From NCBI RefSeq assembly GCF_036327775.1, contig NZ_CP109598.1:7173501-7237500 (forward strand): a DNA stretch of 64,000 nucleotides, read 5' to 3'. This DNA comes from Streptomyces sp. NBC_01498 (GTDB lineage: Bacteria > Actinomycetota > Actinomycetes > Streptomycetales > Streptomycetaceae). The notes beneath the pieces are model-generated. The model was not told the origin of the DNA and searched no databases. It saw nothing but the letters and a program-made list of their open reading frames with translations. Below are positions 36,436-45,048 of the stretch, one piece after another; the first letter of the stretch is position 1; each line of letters opens with the position of its first letter. The position numbers and the translations under genes are program-made.

Positions 36436-37863
36436 ATGACCACCGTTCCCCGGCGCCCGGTTCCCCGGCGCCCGGACCCCCGCGACCGGCTCGGCCACGC
36501 GGCCCCCGCGCCGTACTGGCTCGACCGTCCCGAACGCCCCCGCGCGGCCCCCCGGCTCACCGCGGACACCTCGTGCGACCTCGCCGTCGTCGGCGGCGGC
36601 TACACCGGCCTGTGGACCGCCCTGCTCGCCAAACGCCGCCATCCGCATCTCGACGTGCTCCTCGTCGAACAGTCCACCTGCGGTCACGCCGCCAGCGGCC
36701 GCAACGGCGGCTTCTGCTCACCGAGCCTCACCCACGGCCTCGCCAACGGCGCCGACCGGTGGCCCGCCGAGATCGGCCTCCTCCAGCGTCTGGGCGCCGC
36801 CAACTTCACCGCCTTCCAGGAGGACCTGGAGACGTACGGCATCGACTGCGGCTTCGCCCGCACCGGCAAGGTCACCGTCGCCGCCACCCCCTGGCAGGCC
36901 ACCGCCCTCCGCGACGCCGCCGCACTCGCCCGCCGGCACGGCGAGAAGGCCACCCTCCTCGACCGCCGGGAACTGGGCGCGTACGTCGACTCGCCGCTCT
37001 GGCACACCGGACTGTTCAGCCCCGACTACGCCCTGCTCGACCCCGCCCGCCTCGTATGGGGACTGCGCGAAGCCTGCCTGGCACAGGGCGTACGCCTCGC
37101 CGAACACACCGAGGTCACCGCCCTCACCACCCGCCCCACCGGCCCCGTCCGGCTGCGCACCCCCTACGCCGCCGTCACCGCCCGCCGCGTCGCACTGGCC
37201 ACCAACATCCACCGCCCCCTGCTGCGCCGGCTCTCCCTCACCATGATCCCCGTCTACGACTACGCCCTGGTCACCGAACCCCTGACGGACAGCCGGCTCG
37301 CCGGCATCGGCTGGAGCGGCGACCACGGCATCACGGACGCCGGGAACCAGTTCCACTACGCGCGCAAGACCGACGACAACCGCATCCTGTGGGGCGGCTA
37401 CGACGCCATCTACCCCTACGGCAGCCGCACGGCCGAGCACCTGACCCAGCGCCCCGAGACCTTCGAACTCCTCGCCGCCCAGTTCGCCGAGGCGTTCCCG
37501 AGCCTCGAAGACGTCCCGTTCAGCCACGCCTGGGGCGGTGTCATCGACTCCACCACCCGCTTCTGCATGTTCGCGGGCACGGCGTCCCGGGGCCGTGTCG
37601 GATACGCGCTCGGCTTCACCGGACTCGGCGTCGGAGCGACCCGCTACGGCGCCGAGGTCATCCTCGACCTGCTCGCCGGCCGCCCCACCGAACGCACCCG
37701 GCCCGCGATGATCCGCCGCCCTCCCGTGCCGTTCCCCCCGGAACCCGTGCGCTACCTCGGCATTCAGGCCACCCGGCGCTCCCTCGCACGCGAGGACGCG
37801 CACGGCCGCCGCGACCGGTGGCTGCGCACCCTCGACGGACTGGGACTGGGCTTCGACTCCTGA
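36436..37863 (+). CDS. FAD-dependent amine oxidase (DadA/PuuB-type)
   Basis: 475 residues. N-terminal dinucleotide motif DLAVVGGGYTGLWTALLAKR, then the HAASGRNGGFCSPS segment typical of gamma-glutamylputrescine oxidase-like enzymes of the DAO family, and a C-terminal FAD segment GYALGFTGLGVGATRYGAE. It oxidises an amine to an aldehyde, which the preceding dehydrogenase would convert to the acid. 121 bp separate the two genes. Confidence 0.88.
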   Translation: MTTVPRRPVPRRPDPRDRLGHAAPAPYWLDRPERPRAAPRLTADTSCDLAVVGGGYTGLWTALLAKRRHPHLDVLLVEQSTCGHAASGRNGGFCSPSLTHGLANGADRWPAEIGLLQRLGAANFTAFQEDLETYGIDCGFARTGKVTVAATPWQATALRDAAALARRHGEKATLLDRRELGAYVDSPLWHTGLFSPDYALLDPARLVWGLREACLAQGVRLAEHTEVTALTTRPTGPVRLRTPYAAVTARRVALATNIHRPLLRRLSLTMIPVYDYALVTEPLTDSRLAGIGWSGDHGITDAGNQFHYARKTDDNRILWGGYDAIYPYGSRTAEHLTQRPETFELLAAQFAEAFPSLEDVPFSHAWGGVIDSTTRFCMFAGTASRGRVGYALGFTGLGVGATRYGAEVILDLLAGRPTERTRPAMIRRPPVPFPPEPVRYLGIQATRRSLAREDAHGRRDRWLRTLDGLGLGFDS

Positions 37864-38016
37864 CCGGCCGTCCCGTGACGGTCCCTCCCACAGCCGCCGG
37901 TCCCCGACCGCCCGTCACCTGCCGGAACCCACCGCCCGCCTGATGAATGATGGAGACCGCGCCACCCGGCTCCGGCCGGAGCACCGACAGCACCGACCCC
38001 GTTCGCGAGAGAGAGC

Positions 38017-38565
38017 ATGAACACCCCCATGGGAAACCAGAGCGGCCATCCGCTCGACGACATCGACCGGCGGATCATCGCCATCCTCCAGGCCGACGGC
38101 CGCCGCCCGTACAGCCAGATCGCGGAGGACCTGGACATCCCGGCGTCCTCGGTCCGCTACCGGGTCCAGCGCCTGGAGGAGAACGGCACCCTCCAGATCG
38201 TCGGCATCGCCAACCCGCTGACCATCGGCTTCGACCGCTTCGCGATGATAGGGCTGAAGGTGAGGCCCGGCACGGCCCGTGAGGTGTGCCGCGAACTGCG
38301 CGAGTATCCGGAGACCTCCTACGTCATCCTGACGGCCGGTCAGTACGACGTGATGGCCGAGGTGATCTGCCGGGACACCGACCACTTCACCGACCTGGTC
38401 AACCAGCGGATGCACCTGATCGAGGGCGTCCTGTCGACGGAGTCGTTCTTCGTTCTCGAGGTGCACAAACTCGCCTACGGGTGGGGCGTGGGCGAGGTCC
38501 AGACCCGGCTGCTGGACGCCCCGGCCCCGGGGACCCCCTCCCGGCGCGGCGACCCCCGCCCGTAA
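38017..38565 (+). CDS. Lrp/AsnC-family regulator
   Basis: 182 residues: winged HTH (LDDIDRRIIAILQADGRRPY, SQIAEDLDIPASSVRYRVQR), then the RAM ligand domain (IGLKVRPGTAREVCRELREY, YDVMAEVICRD). It closes the catabolic set and most likely senses the amino acid or amine imported by the permease, binding the divergent promoter region. Confidence 0.88.
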   Translation: MNTPMGNQSGHPLDDIDRRIIAILQADGRRPYSQIAEDLDIPASSVRYRVQRLEENGTLQIVGIANPLTIGFDRFAMIGLKVRPGTAREVCRELREYPETSYVILTAGQYDVMAEVICRDTDHFTDLVNQRMHLIEGVLSTESFFVLEVHKLAYGWGVGEVQTRLLDAPAPGTPSRRGDPRP

Positions 38566-39225
38566 CGCCCGCGCCGCCCCGGCGACTCGGAACGGCGGCG
38601 CCGCCTGCCCCCTCGCACCGACGCGCCGCGGCACCCCGGCCGCCGGCCGCCGGGCGGCGGCGTCCGTCGACCACGGCCGTCGGACCGGACGGCGGCTTCC
38701 GCCGGACAGCGCCGGACGGGGAGGTGTCGCCTCGGGAGCCGTCCACCTCCGCCACCGGTTGGGCCGTTGGCCGGGCCGCGGTGTTCGGGGCGTGAGTCCC
38801 CGTGAGCCGACGGGCCGACCCACCGATACGACTCGGTCCCGGCCCGATCAGCCGACATCGGAGGGGCACGCGGGCGTTCGCACACGGTCGTGATACCGCC
38901 CGGGAGCCTGCCGCCACGTCCGCGTCGCCGCCGAGCCGGCACCGACGCGGTCCGGCGTGGCGTGCACGGCGGCCAACCGATCTGGCGCGGATTGGTCGAC
39001 CCGCCAGTACCGCACGGCGGTTCCGAGCACCGCGACCGCGACGTTCATCACGAGCATGATCTCCGGCTCGGATCCCAAGGCCGTGACGGACACGACGGGT
39101 CCGTCACCGTGACGGCGTTCTCGCGCACGAGGGTTCGGCAGCGAGCAGACGGAGGCCGAGGTCCGCCGCGCGTGGTCATGACGGCGGCCGGCCGGCGACG
39201 CCGTGGTCACCGTCCGGCGGCCGGC
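38566..39225. other. 660-bp region without a supported gene
   Basis: Several frames are open on both strands but none combines a ribosome site with normal third-position bias or a recognisable motif. A short hydrophobic stretch on the minus strand (near 39040-39070) is not enough to call a gene. No clear terminator or repeat was identified. Confidence 0.5.
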
Positions 39226-39909
39226 TCAGTAACCGGTCGGCCGCACCAGCCCCGTCTCGTACGCGAAGACGGCGACCTGCGTACGGTCACGCAGGCCCAA
39301 CTTGACCAGGATCCGCCCCACATGGGTCTTCACGGTCTGCTCCGCCACCACCAGGGACGCGGCGATCTCCGCGTTCGACAGGCCCTGTGCGACCAAGGAC
39401 AGCACCTCGGTCTCACGTTCCGTCAGATCACCTACCCGGTCGCGGAGTTGGGTGCGGGGCGCCGCGGTCATACGTGAGAACTCGGCGATCAGGCGCTTGG
39501 TGATGTTCGGCGCGAGCAGGGCGTCCCCGGCCGCCACCACCCTTACCGCCTGGGCCAGTTCGGCGGCCGAGGCGTCCTTCAGCAGAAAGCCGGACGCTCC
39601 CGCGCGCAGCGCCTCGTACACGTACTCGTCGAGATCGAAGGTGGTCAGTACGAGCACCTTGACGGTGGCGTCGGCCGGGCCGGTGATACGGCGCGTCGCG
39701 TCGATGCCGCCGACTCCGGGCATCCGTATGTCCATCAGCACCACGTCGGGCGCGAGGTCGGCGGACTTGGCGATCGCGTCGAGACCGTCCACGGCCTGGC
39801 CGACGACCTCGATGTCGGGCTCGGCGTTCAGCAGCACGGTCAGGCCCTGACGGACCATCATCTGATCGTCGGCGATCAGCACGCGGACGCTCGTGCGGGG
39901 GATGGTCAT
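39226..39909 (-). CDS. NarL/LuxR-type response regulator
   Basis: 227 residues. Receiver domain with RVLIADDQMMVRQGL, phospho-acceptor Asp in DVVLMDIRMPGVGG and Lys in LKDASAAE; C-terminal LuxR HTH LTERETEVLSLVAQGLSNAE, LVVAEQTVKTHVGRILVKLG. Its start overlaps the end of the histidine kinase gene by four bases, a standard coupled two-component pair. Confidence 0.93.
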   Translation of the reverse strand: MTIPRTSVRVLIADDQMMVRQGLTVLLNAEPDIEVVGQAVDGLDAIAKSADLAPDVVLMDIRMPGVGGIDATRRITGPADATVKVLVLTTFDLDEYVYEALRAGASGFLLKDASAAELAQAVRVVAAGDALLAPNITKRLIAEFSRMTAAPRTQLRDRVGDLTERETEVLSLVAQGLSNAEIAASLVVAEQTVKTHVGRILVKLGLRDRTQVAVFAYETGLVRPTGY

Positions 39910-41462
39910 ACGGTGTCCTCGATGTTGTCGCTGTCGTCGCCGTCCTCGTCCTCAACAGGTTCGGCGGAAGTGGCACGGCCGGCGTTTCCCGCAGGCCCGG
40001 CGGAGCTGACCGATCCGGCAGGACCGACGGATCCGGCCGGAAGGCGCGTGGGCAGTATCGCCGTCACCTCCCAGCCGCCGTCCGGCGTGGCCCCGGTCGC
40101 CAGCTCGCCGCCCAGCATCGCGGTGCGTTCGCGCATACCGAGCAGTCCATGGCCCGTTTCCGGCGAGGGGGAGGCGGTGGCGGGAGACGAGGACGCGGAT
40201 GTGGACGGGACGGAGGATGAGGAAGCGGAGAGCGCGGGCAGAGCCGTGCGGTCGGGGGCGCTGTTCGTGACCCGGACCGTGACCCCCGTGGGGTGATACC
40301 CGGTCTCCACCCGGACCTCCGCCCCCGGCGCGTGCCGCATCACATTGCTGAGCGCCTCCTGCACGATACGGAACGCCGACAGCCCGACGCCCGGCGGCAG
40401 CGGACGCGCTTTCCCGACCGTACGTGTGGTGATGCCGACCCCGGCGGCGCGCACATTGCCGATGAGCTCGTCCAGCCGTTCGAGACTGGGCTGCGGAGCG
40501 TGCCGCGCGCCGTCGGCGAGGGCGTCCTCGGAGCGCAGTACGCCGAGCACCCGGCGCAGTTCGGTGAGTGCCTCGACCGCGTTCTCCCGGATGCCGGCGA
40601 GATTCTCCCTCAGCTCCTCGGACGGGTTCTCGGCCAGATGCGGGGCGGCCTGGGCCTGGATGGAGATCACCGACATGTGGTGCGCGACCACGTCGTGCAG
40701 CTCCCGCGCGATCCGGTTGCGCTCCTCCAGGAGGGTGCGCCGCGCCCGTTCCTCGGCGGTGATCTCCTCCTGTACGACCAGTTCCGTACGGGCCACCTGA
40801 CGGCCGCGCAGCGCGGCCCCGACCACCACCGCGATCACCAGGATCGCGATCACCGAGCCGGTGTCCTGGAGCCTGGGCGCGAGCGCGCCGCAGAGCACGA
40901 CCGCCAGAACGCTGAACGCCAGCACCTTGGCGGCGATCCGGAGGCGGGCCCGCAGCGCGACCATGAACACCGCCAGGACCTGGACGGCGAATCCGTTGTC
41001 GGTCCAGGACATCGAGCTGCCGAGGACGGGGTGGGCCAGCGACGTGACCACGACCAGGGCGATCGTCGAGGCCCACCACGCCAGCACCGGCAGGAACGGG
41101 GCGGTGACCAGCGACGCCGACTGGAGTACGGCGAGCAGGACACCGATCGGCACACCGATCCGGTAGTCGAAGGCGTACTGGTTCGTGTTGATCACGAACA
41201 GGAGCGGCGCGAGCACCACGAGCGGTGACACGAGCGCGGGCCGCCACTCCAGCCAGCGGGGCCGCCCCTCACGCGACGGTGGAACGGCGGCCGTCCGCCA
41301 CAGATCCGAGCCCAGCGCCCGCGCCGCCGCGCGTACGGTCCGCGCCGCCCCGCCCCGCGCGTACCACTGCGTCCCGATCTTCCCGCTCGTCGGCCTCTCC
41401 GGCCTTTTCCGCCTCTTGGCGGAACTCTCCGCTGGATTCACCACGGGATTCACCTTAGGCAC
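39906..41462 (-). CDS. Sensor histidine kinase (HisKA_3 type)
   Basis: 518 residues. Six or so membrane helices (~75-210), dimerisation/phosphotransfer motif RNRIARELHDVVAHHMSVIS with the His, then a GHKL ATPase domain (FRIVQEALSNVMRHAPGAEV; GHGLLGMRERTAMLGG). GTG 41462 is chosen because GGAGG lies before it and because it overlaps the upstream gene's stop. A low-complexity Ser/Ala segment lies between ATPase motifs and another near the C-terminus. Confidence 0.9.
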   Translation of the reverse strand: MPKVNPVVNPAESSAKRRKRPERPTSGKIGTQWYARGGAARTVRAAARALGSDLWRTAAVPPSREGRPRWLEWRPALVSPLVVLAPLLFVINTNQYAFDYRIGVPIGVLLAVLQSASLVTAPFLPVLAWWASTIALVVVTSLAHPVLGSSMSWTDNGFAVQVLAVFMVALRARLRIAAKVLAFSVLAVVLCGALAPRLQDTGSVIAILVIAVVVGAALRGRQVARTELVVQEEITAEERARRTLLEERNRIARELHDVVAHHMSVISIQAQAAPHLAENPSEELRENLAGIRENAVEALTELRRVLGVLRSEDALADGARHAPQPSLERLDELIGNVRAAGVGITTRTVGKARPLPPGVGLSAFRIVQEALSNVMRHAPGAEVRVETGYHPTGVTVRVTNSAPDRTALPALSASSSSVPSTSASSSPATASPSPETGHGLLGMRERTAMLGGELATGATPDGGWEVTAILPTRLPAGSVGPAGSVSSAGPAGNAGRATSAEPVEDEDGDDSDNIEDTV

Positions 41463-42762
41463 GTCGCGCCTCCGCTTCCGCTTCCGGGGCGGGACGCCCC
41501 TCACCCACGGCCCGGCAGGGCTGCCTCGGCCGTCCTTCTCCGTGCTGACGAGGCAGTTCCCGCTCGTTCGACCGGGGCCGCCCCCGCTCGTAGGTACGGA
41601 ACGCCGCCCAGCACACGAGCAGTGCCACCGCGAACACCGGCAGCCAGCAGAGCCGGGCGAGCACCCAGCCCGTTCCGTCCGGCACGGTGTGCAGTCCGGG
41701 CAGGGCGCCGCCCGCCCACAGCCCGAGCGCGGTGACCGCGATCATCGCGGTCTGGTGCCACAGGAAGACCGTCATCGCGGACAGGTTCAGCAGTGCCACC
41801 GCCGCCCAGGCTCCCGGCCGTACCAGCCACCGGCGCAGCGGGCCGAGCAGCAGGAGCGCCGCGCCGCACTGGGCCAGACCGAACGTGACGGCCGCCAGCG
41901 TCGGGGGGTCGAGGTTGGAGATCCCGGCGCCGGGCACACCGACCATCGACGCCGGGTAGCCGGCGAACAGGATCAGCAGGGCGGTCGCGGTGCCACCGCC
42001 GACCAGGAGCGCCCATCCCGTTCTCCGCCCCGGCACGCCGCGTCGTGCCCAGAGCGCGCCGAGGCAGTACGGCACGAGCCAGCCGGCGGCCACATTGAGC
42101 CACCCCAGCCAGTGCGGGCTGCCGCCGAGCTGGTCCAGCCAGTCCGGGCGGACGGTGCCGACCGGACCCCCGGAGCTTGAGCCGGAGCCCGTGCCGTCGG
42201 TGCCGGTGCCGGTCGGGCCGAACCGGAGCAGGTCGACGTGCAGTACGACGGCGAGCGGCCACAGCGGGTGCAACCGCGTGACCAGCGGGGTCGCGGCGGT
42301 CAGGGCCGCGAAGACCAGCAGAAACCAGAGCGGCGAGAGAATCAGCCGGTCGAGGGTCCGTACGGTCTCGAAGCCGACTCCCGAGGCCAGCATCGCGCCC
42401 GTCGCCGTCGCCCACACCACCAGCACGACGGCGACCGGTCGGAACAGCCGTGCCATCCGGGTACCGAGCCACTGCCCGTAGGTCGTCCCCCGGGCACGGG
42501 CCGACGCGTAACTCTTCGCGCCCACCTGCCCGCCGACCAGGAAGAAGACAGCGAGGGTCTGGAACACCCAGGATATTGGCGCCAGTCGGGGCATGTACCG
42601 GAGCGGACTGCTGCCGCGCAGGGTGCCGCTGTCGGCGACCAGGGCGGTCACCAGCCAGTGCCCGAGCACCACACCGAGGATGGCGAAGGCCCGCAGCGCG
42701 TCGACGGCCCGGTCCCGGTCGGGCGGGGTGGCGGAGTCGATCCGCCGGACGATCTCACGCAT
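41455..42762 (-). CDS. Acyltransferase family 3 membrane protein
   Basis: 435 residues with about ten membrane helices. DRAVDALRAFAILGVVLGHW near the N-terminus contains the conserved Arg and His of O-acyltransferase family 3, and RYMPRLAPISWVFQTLAVFF follows. Its end overlaps the kinase start by 8 bp, and its start overlaps the hydrolase end by 8 bp, so it is part of one operon. It probably acylates a cell-surface polymer or lipid-linked sugar. Confidence 0.85.
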   Translation of the reverse strand: MREIVRRIDSATPPDRDRAVDALRAFAILGVVLGHWLVTALVADSGTLRGSSPLRYMPRLAPISWVFQTLAVFFLVGGQVGAKSYASARARGTTYGQWLGTRMARLFRPVAVVLVVWATATGAMLASGVGFETVRTLDRLILSPLWFLLVFAALTAATPLVTRLHPLWPLAVVLHVDLLRFGPTGTGTDGTGSGSSSGGPVGTVRPDWLDQLGGSPHWLGWLNVAAGWLVPYCLGALWARRGVPGRRTGWALLVGGGTATALLILFAGYPASMVGVPGAGISNLDPPTLAAVTFGLAQCGAALLLLGPLRRWLVRPGAWAAVALLNLSAMTVFLWHQTAMIAVTALGLWAGGALPGLHTVPDGTGWVLARLCWLPVFAVALLVCWAAFRTYERGRPRSNERELPRQHGEGRPRQPCRAVGEGRPAPEAEAEARRA

Positions 42763-43822
42763 GACGGCCGTCCTCGGAAACGGTCCGGTCCGAAGGGCCG
42801 GCAGGTGCGGGCGAGCCCCCGGAGACGATCAGGGCGAGGTTCCGCAGCGACACGGAACCGGGCTTGAGATAGTCGCTGTGTCCGCCCGTCCCCGCGTCGA
42901 AGACATGGGCGCCGAACTCCTCCGACACCGGATCGGGCCCGAACCCGACGGTGGCGAAGGGCAGTTGGAGCCGGACATGCGGGACGTCGGCGATCCAGTC
43001 ACGGGCGCCGCGGCCCGCCCAGACGGTGGCCGTCGTGTGCAGGTCTCCGACCGTGTCGACTCCGGTGCCGGGGCTGCCGTACAGGACGATGGCCGCCGCT
43101 CCCGCGGCTCCCCGTGCGGCCGGCGCGCAGACCGCCGAGCCGTAGGAGTGACAGAGCAGCGTGGTCCGCGCTTCGGGCTTGGCCACGCTCAACTCACGGA
43201 GGAAGGCGCGGAGTTCAGGCGCCGCGTCGTGAGCGCGCCCTGGTGTCAGGGCCTCGGGGCTCACCGTGCCGGGCGTCCGGTAGCCGAGCCAGGCGATGAC
43301 CGCCGCCTCTTCACCCAGTTCGCGTCGCAGCGCGACGGCTCCGGCGCGGAAGCGCTCGTACCGGTCGAGCCCGGTGTCCGAACCCGGCACCAGCACGGCG
43401 ATCCGCCCGGCGGCCGCCAGATCGCCGAAAACCTCGGCGGTACGTCCGCCGTCGCGGCCGTCGAAGGAGAGGAAACGCCGTCCCGCGTCGGCCATGGTGC
43501 GCAGCGAGGCGGCCCGTCTTCGGTCGCCGCGGGCGGCGGCCATCCGTTCGGCCGCGCGGATGCCGACAAGGTTGGCCGCGTACCGCGCCTCAAGTGCGGC
43601 GCCGAGCACGGCGGGATCCGCCGCCGTCAGCGGCGCGAGCTGCGCGGGGACCGGCGCCGGCGCCGGTACGGCCGCCGGACGGGCGGCGCCGGACACCGGC
43701 ACCGCCACCGACGCGGTGACCAGCACGGCGAGCAGAGTACGCCGGGCACGGCCGGGGCGGGGACGGCTGCCGGGGGAGCCGCTGATACGCGAACGGCTGC
43801 TGCTGCGCGGGCGGGGCGCCAT
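42755..43822 (-). CDS. Secreted alpha/beta hydrolase (DUF1023 type)
   Basis: 355 residues with a basic N-terminal leader and signal peptide (TLLAVLVTASVAVPVSGAA). The hydrolase domain (~110-340) has nucleophile motif TTLLCHSYGSAVCAPA (Ser in CHSYGS), an Asp region and a late His (GGHSDYLKPGS). DUF1023 enzymes are secreted esterase-like proteins common in actinobacteria. First gene of the four-gene operon that includes the two-component system. Confidence 0.85.
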   Translation of the reverse strand: MAPRPRSSSRSRISGSPGSRPRPGRARRTLLAVLVTASVAVPVSGAARPAAVPAPAPVPAQLAPLTAADPAVLGAALEARYAANLVGIRAAERMAAARGDRRRAASLRTMADAGRRFLSFDGRDGGRTAEVFGDLAAAGRIAVLVPGSDTGLDRYERFRAGAVALRRELGEEAAVIAWLGYRTPGTVSPEALTPGRAHDAAPELRAFLRELSVAKPEARTTLLCHSYGSAVCAPAARGAAGAAAIVLYGSPGTGVDTVGDLHTTATVWAGRGARDWIADVPHVRLQLPFATVGFGPDPVSEEFGAHVFDAGTGGHSDYLKPGSVSLRNLALIVSGGSPAPAGPSDRTVSEDGRHA

Positions 43823-44169
43823 GGAGGGTCCTTCCGTACCGGATGTGCGTCGTGCGTCTGGTACGGAAGATAGGGACCGCGTCCTGTGGTCGGCGTCCCG
43901 CCGGGGAGCTCATCTCACGCCTGGCTCTGAGGTATTACGGGTAGGGGGTACGCCCCGGCGCCGGGCCGACAGCACCTGCGGACCAGGCCGGATCCGCCGG
44001 GCCTGTCCCCGCCCGGCCCGGTTGATCACCGCCGGGGCAGCCGCGCGCCGCTCCCCGGGGGCCGCGCGACGCGCTTCCGCCCGGCCCGGCCGACCGACTC
44101 GGCGATGTCGCCCTCGACCCCTCCCCACCGGACCCGGACGTGAACCCGGGCGTGAACCGGGTCCGGGTG
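43823..44169. other. Intergenic region without a supported gene
   Basis: About 347 bp between the hydrolase start and the oxidoreductase remnant. Very GC-rich, with no frame showing motifs. The hydrolase promoter should lie near 43850-43890; a tentative AT-richer stretch is at 43920-43945. Confidence 0.4.
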
Positions 44170-44704
44170 TGAGGCCAGTTGGAGAGCGAGGTGCCCCACG
44201 CCGCCCGCCGCGCCGTTGACGAGCACCGTCGTGTCGGGGCCGAGTGGCGTCGGGCGATGCCGTGCCCGCTGGAAGGGCGCCCATGTCATCGCGGTGGCAT
44301 CGGGCGCGCACGAATCGTTCCTGAAGGAGCTCGGCGCCGACCGGTTCATCGACTACACGAAGAGTCGTCCCGAGGAAGTCGTCCACGACATCGACCTCGT
44401 CCTCGACACCGTCGGCGGCCCCGGCAGCAGCCGCTTCCTGCGCACACTCAAACGCGGCGGCTCTCAGTTCGCCGTACTTCCGGGGGAGTTCGAGGAAGAA
44501 CAGACCGCGAAGCTGGGCGTCACGGTCTCCAGCGCACAGGTCCGCTCGAACGGCGCGCAACTCGACGAACTGGCCCGCCTTCTCGACGCGGGCACGATCC
44601 GCGTCGCGATCGACAGCACATTCCCACTGGCGGACGCCCGAGCGGCCCACGAACGCGCCGCCCGAGGACATGTCCAGGGAAAGATCGTCCTCAAAGTCGC
44701 TTAA
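44170..44704 (+). pseudogene. Quinone oxidoreductase (MDR) remnant with internal inversion
   Basis: From 44276 the plus strand encodes the C-terminal half of an MDR/quinone reductase (GAHVIAVASGAHESFLKELG, ADRFIDYTKSRPEEVVHD, LVLDTVGG, to the stop). The segment that should precede it, the nucleotide-binding loop VLVNGAAGGVGHLALQLA, is present next door but on the minus strand (44244 down to 44170). A short inversion and loss of the N-terminal domain therefore broke this gene. No ribosome site serves the remaining part. Confidence 0.75.
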
Positions 44705-45048
44705 TACCTGTTGTCGACTCCAAGGTTTTGAGCAGCTTTGGGGCCTGGGCCGGCTGGGTGTCCGAGGACGCCGGGCAAGCCGGAGATCGGGTGTGCGGGG
44801 GCGGTGATGAGCGGCTGAAGCCGGGGCCCGGCCCGGGGCGGTTTACCGCTCGGCGCCATGTCGTTCCAGGCAGCGGCGCCGGGACGCCGGTTGCGAACGC
44901 GGGTGGCTGCGGAGTTGAGCGGTGCCGACCGGGCCAAGTGCCCCGAGTGCGGGGCCACTTGGATGGCGGGGTGGACCGGCGCTCGTACGCCGTCTCTGCG
45001 TAGCCGGCGGTGGGCCGCCGGCCTCGACTGTGCTCCGGGTGGGGCCGA
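44705..45048. other. 344-bp region without a supported gene
   Basis: Follows the broken oxidoreductase. Frames here show no family motifs or ribosome sites. It may be debris of the same rearrangement. Confidence 0.45.

Noticed and set aside
38848..39210. Small membrane protein gene on the minus strand
   Set aside because: Only one short hydrophobic stretch, no ribosome site and no coding bias.
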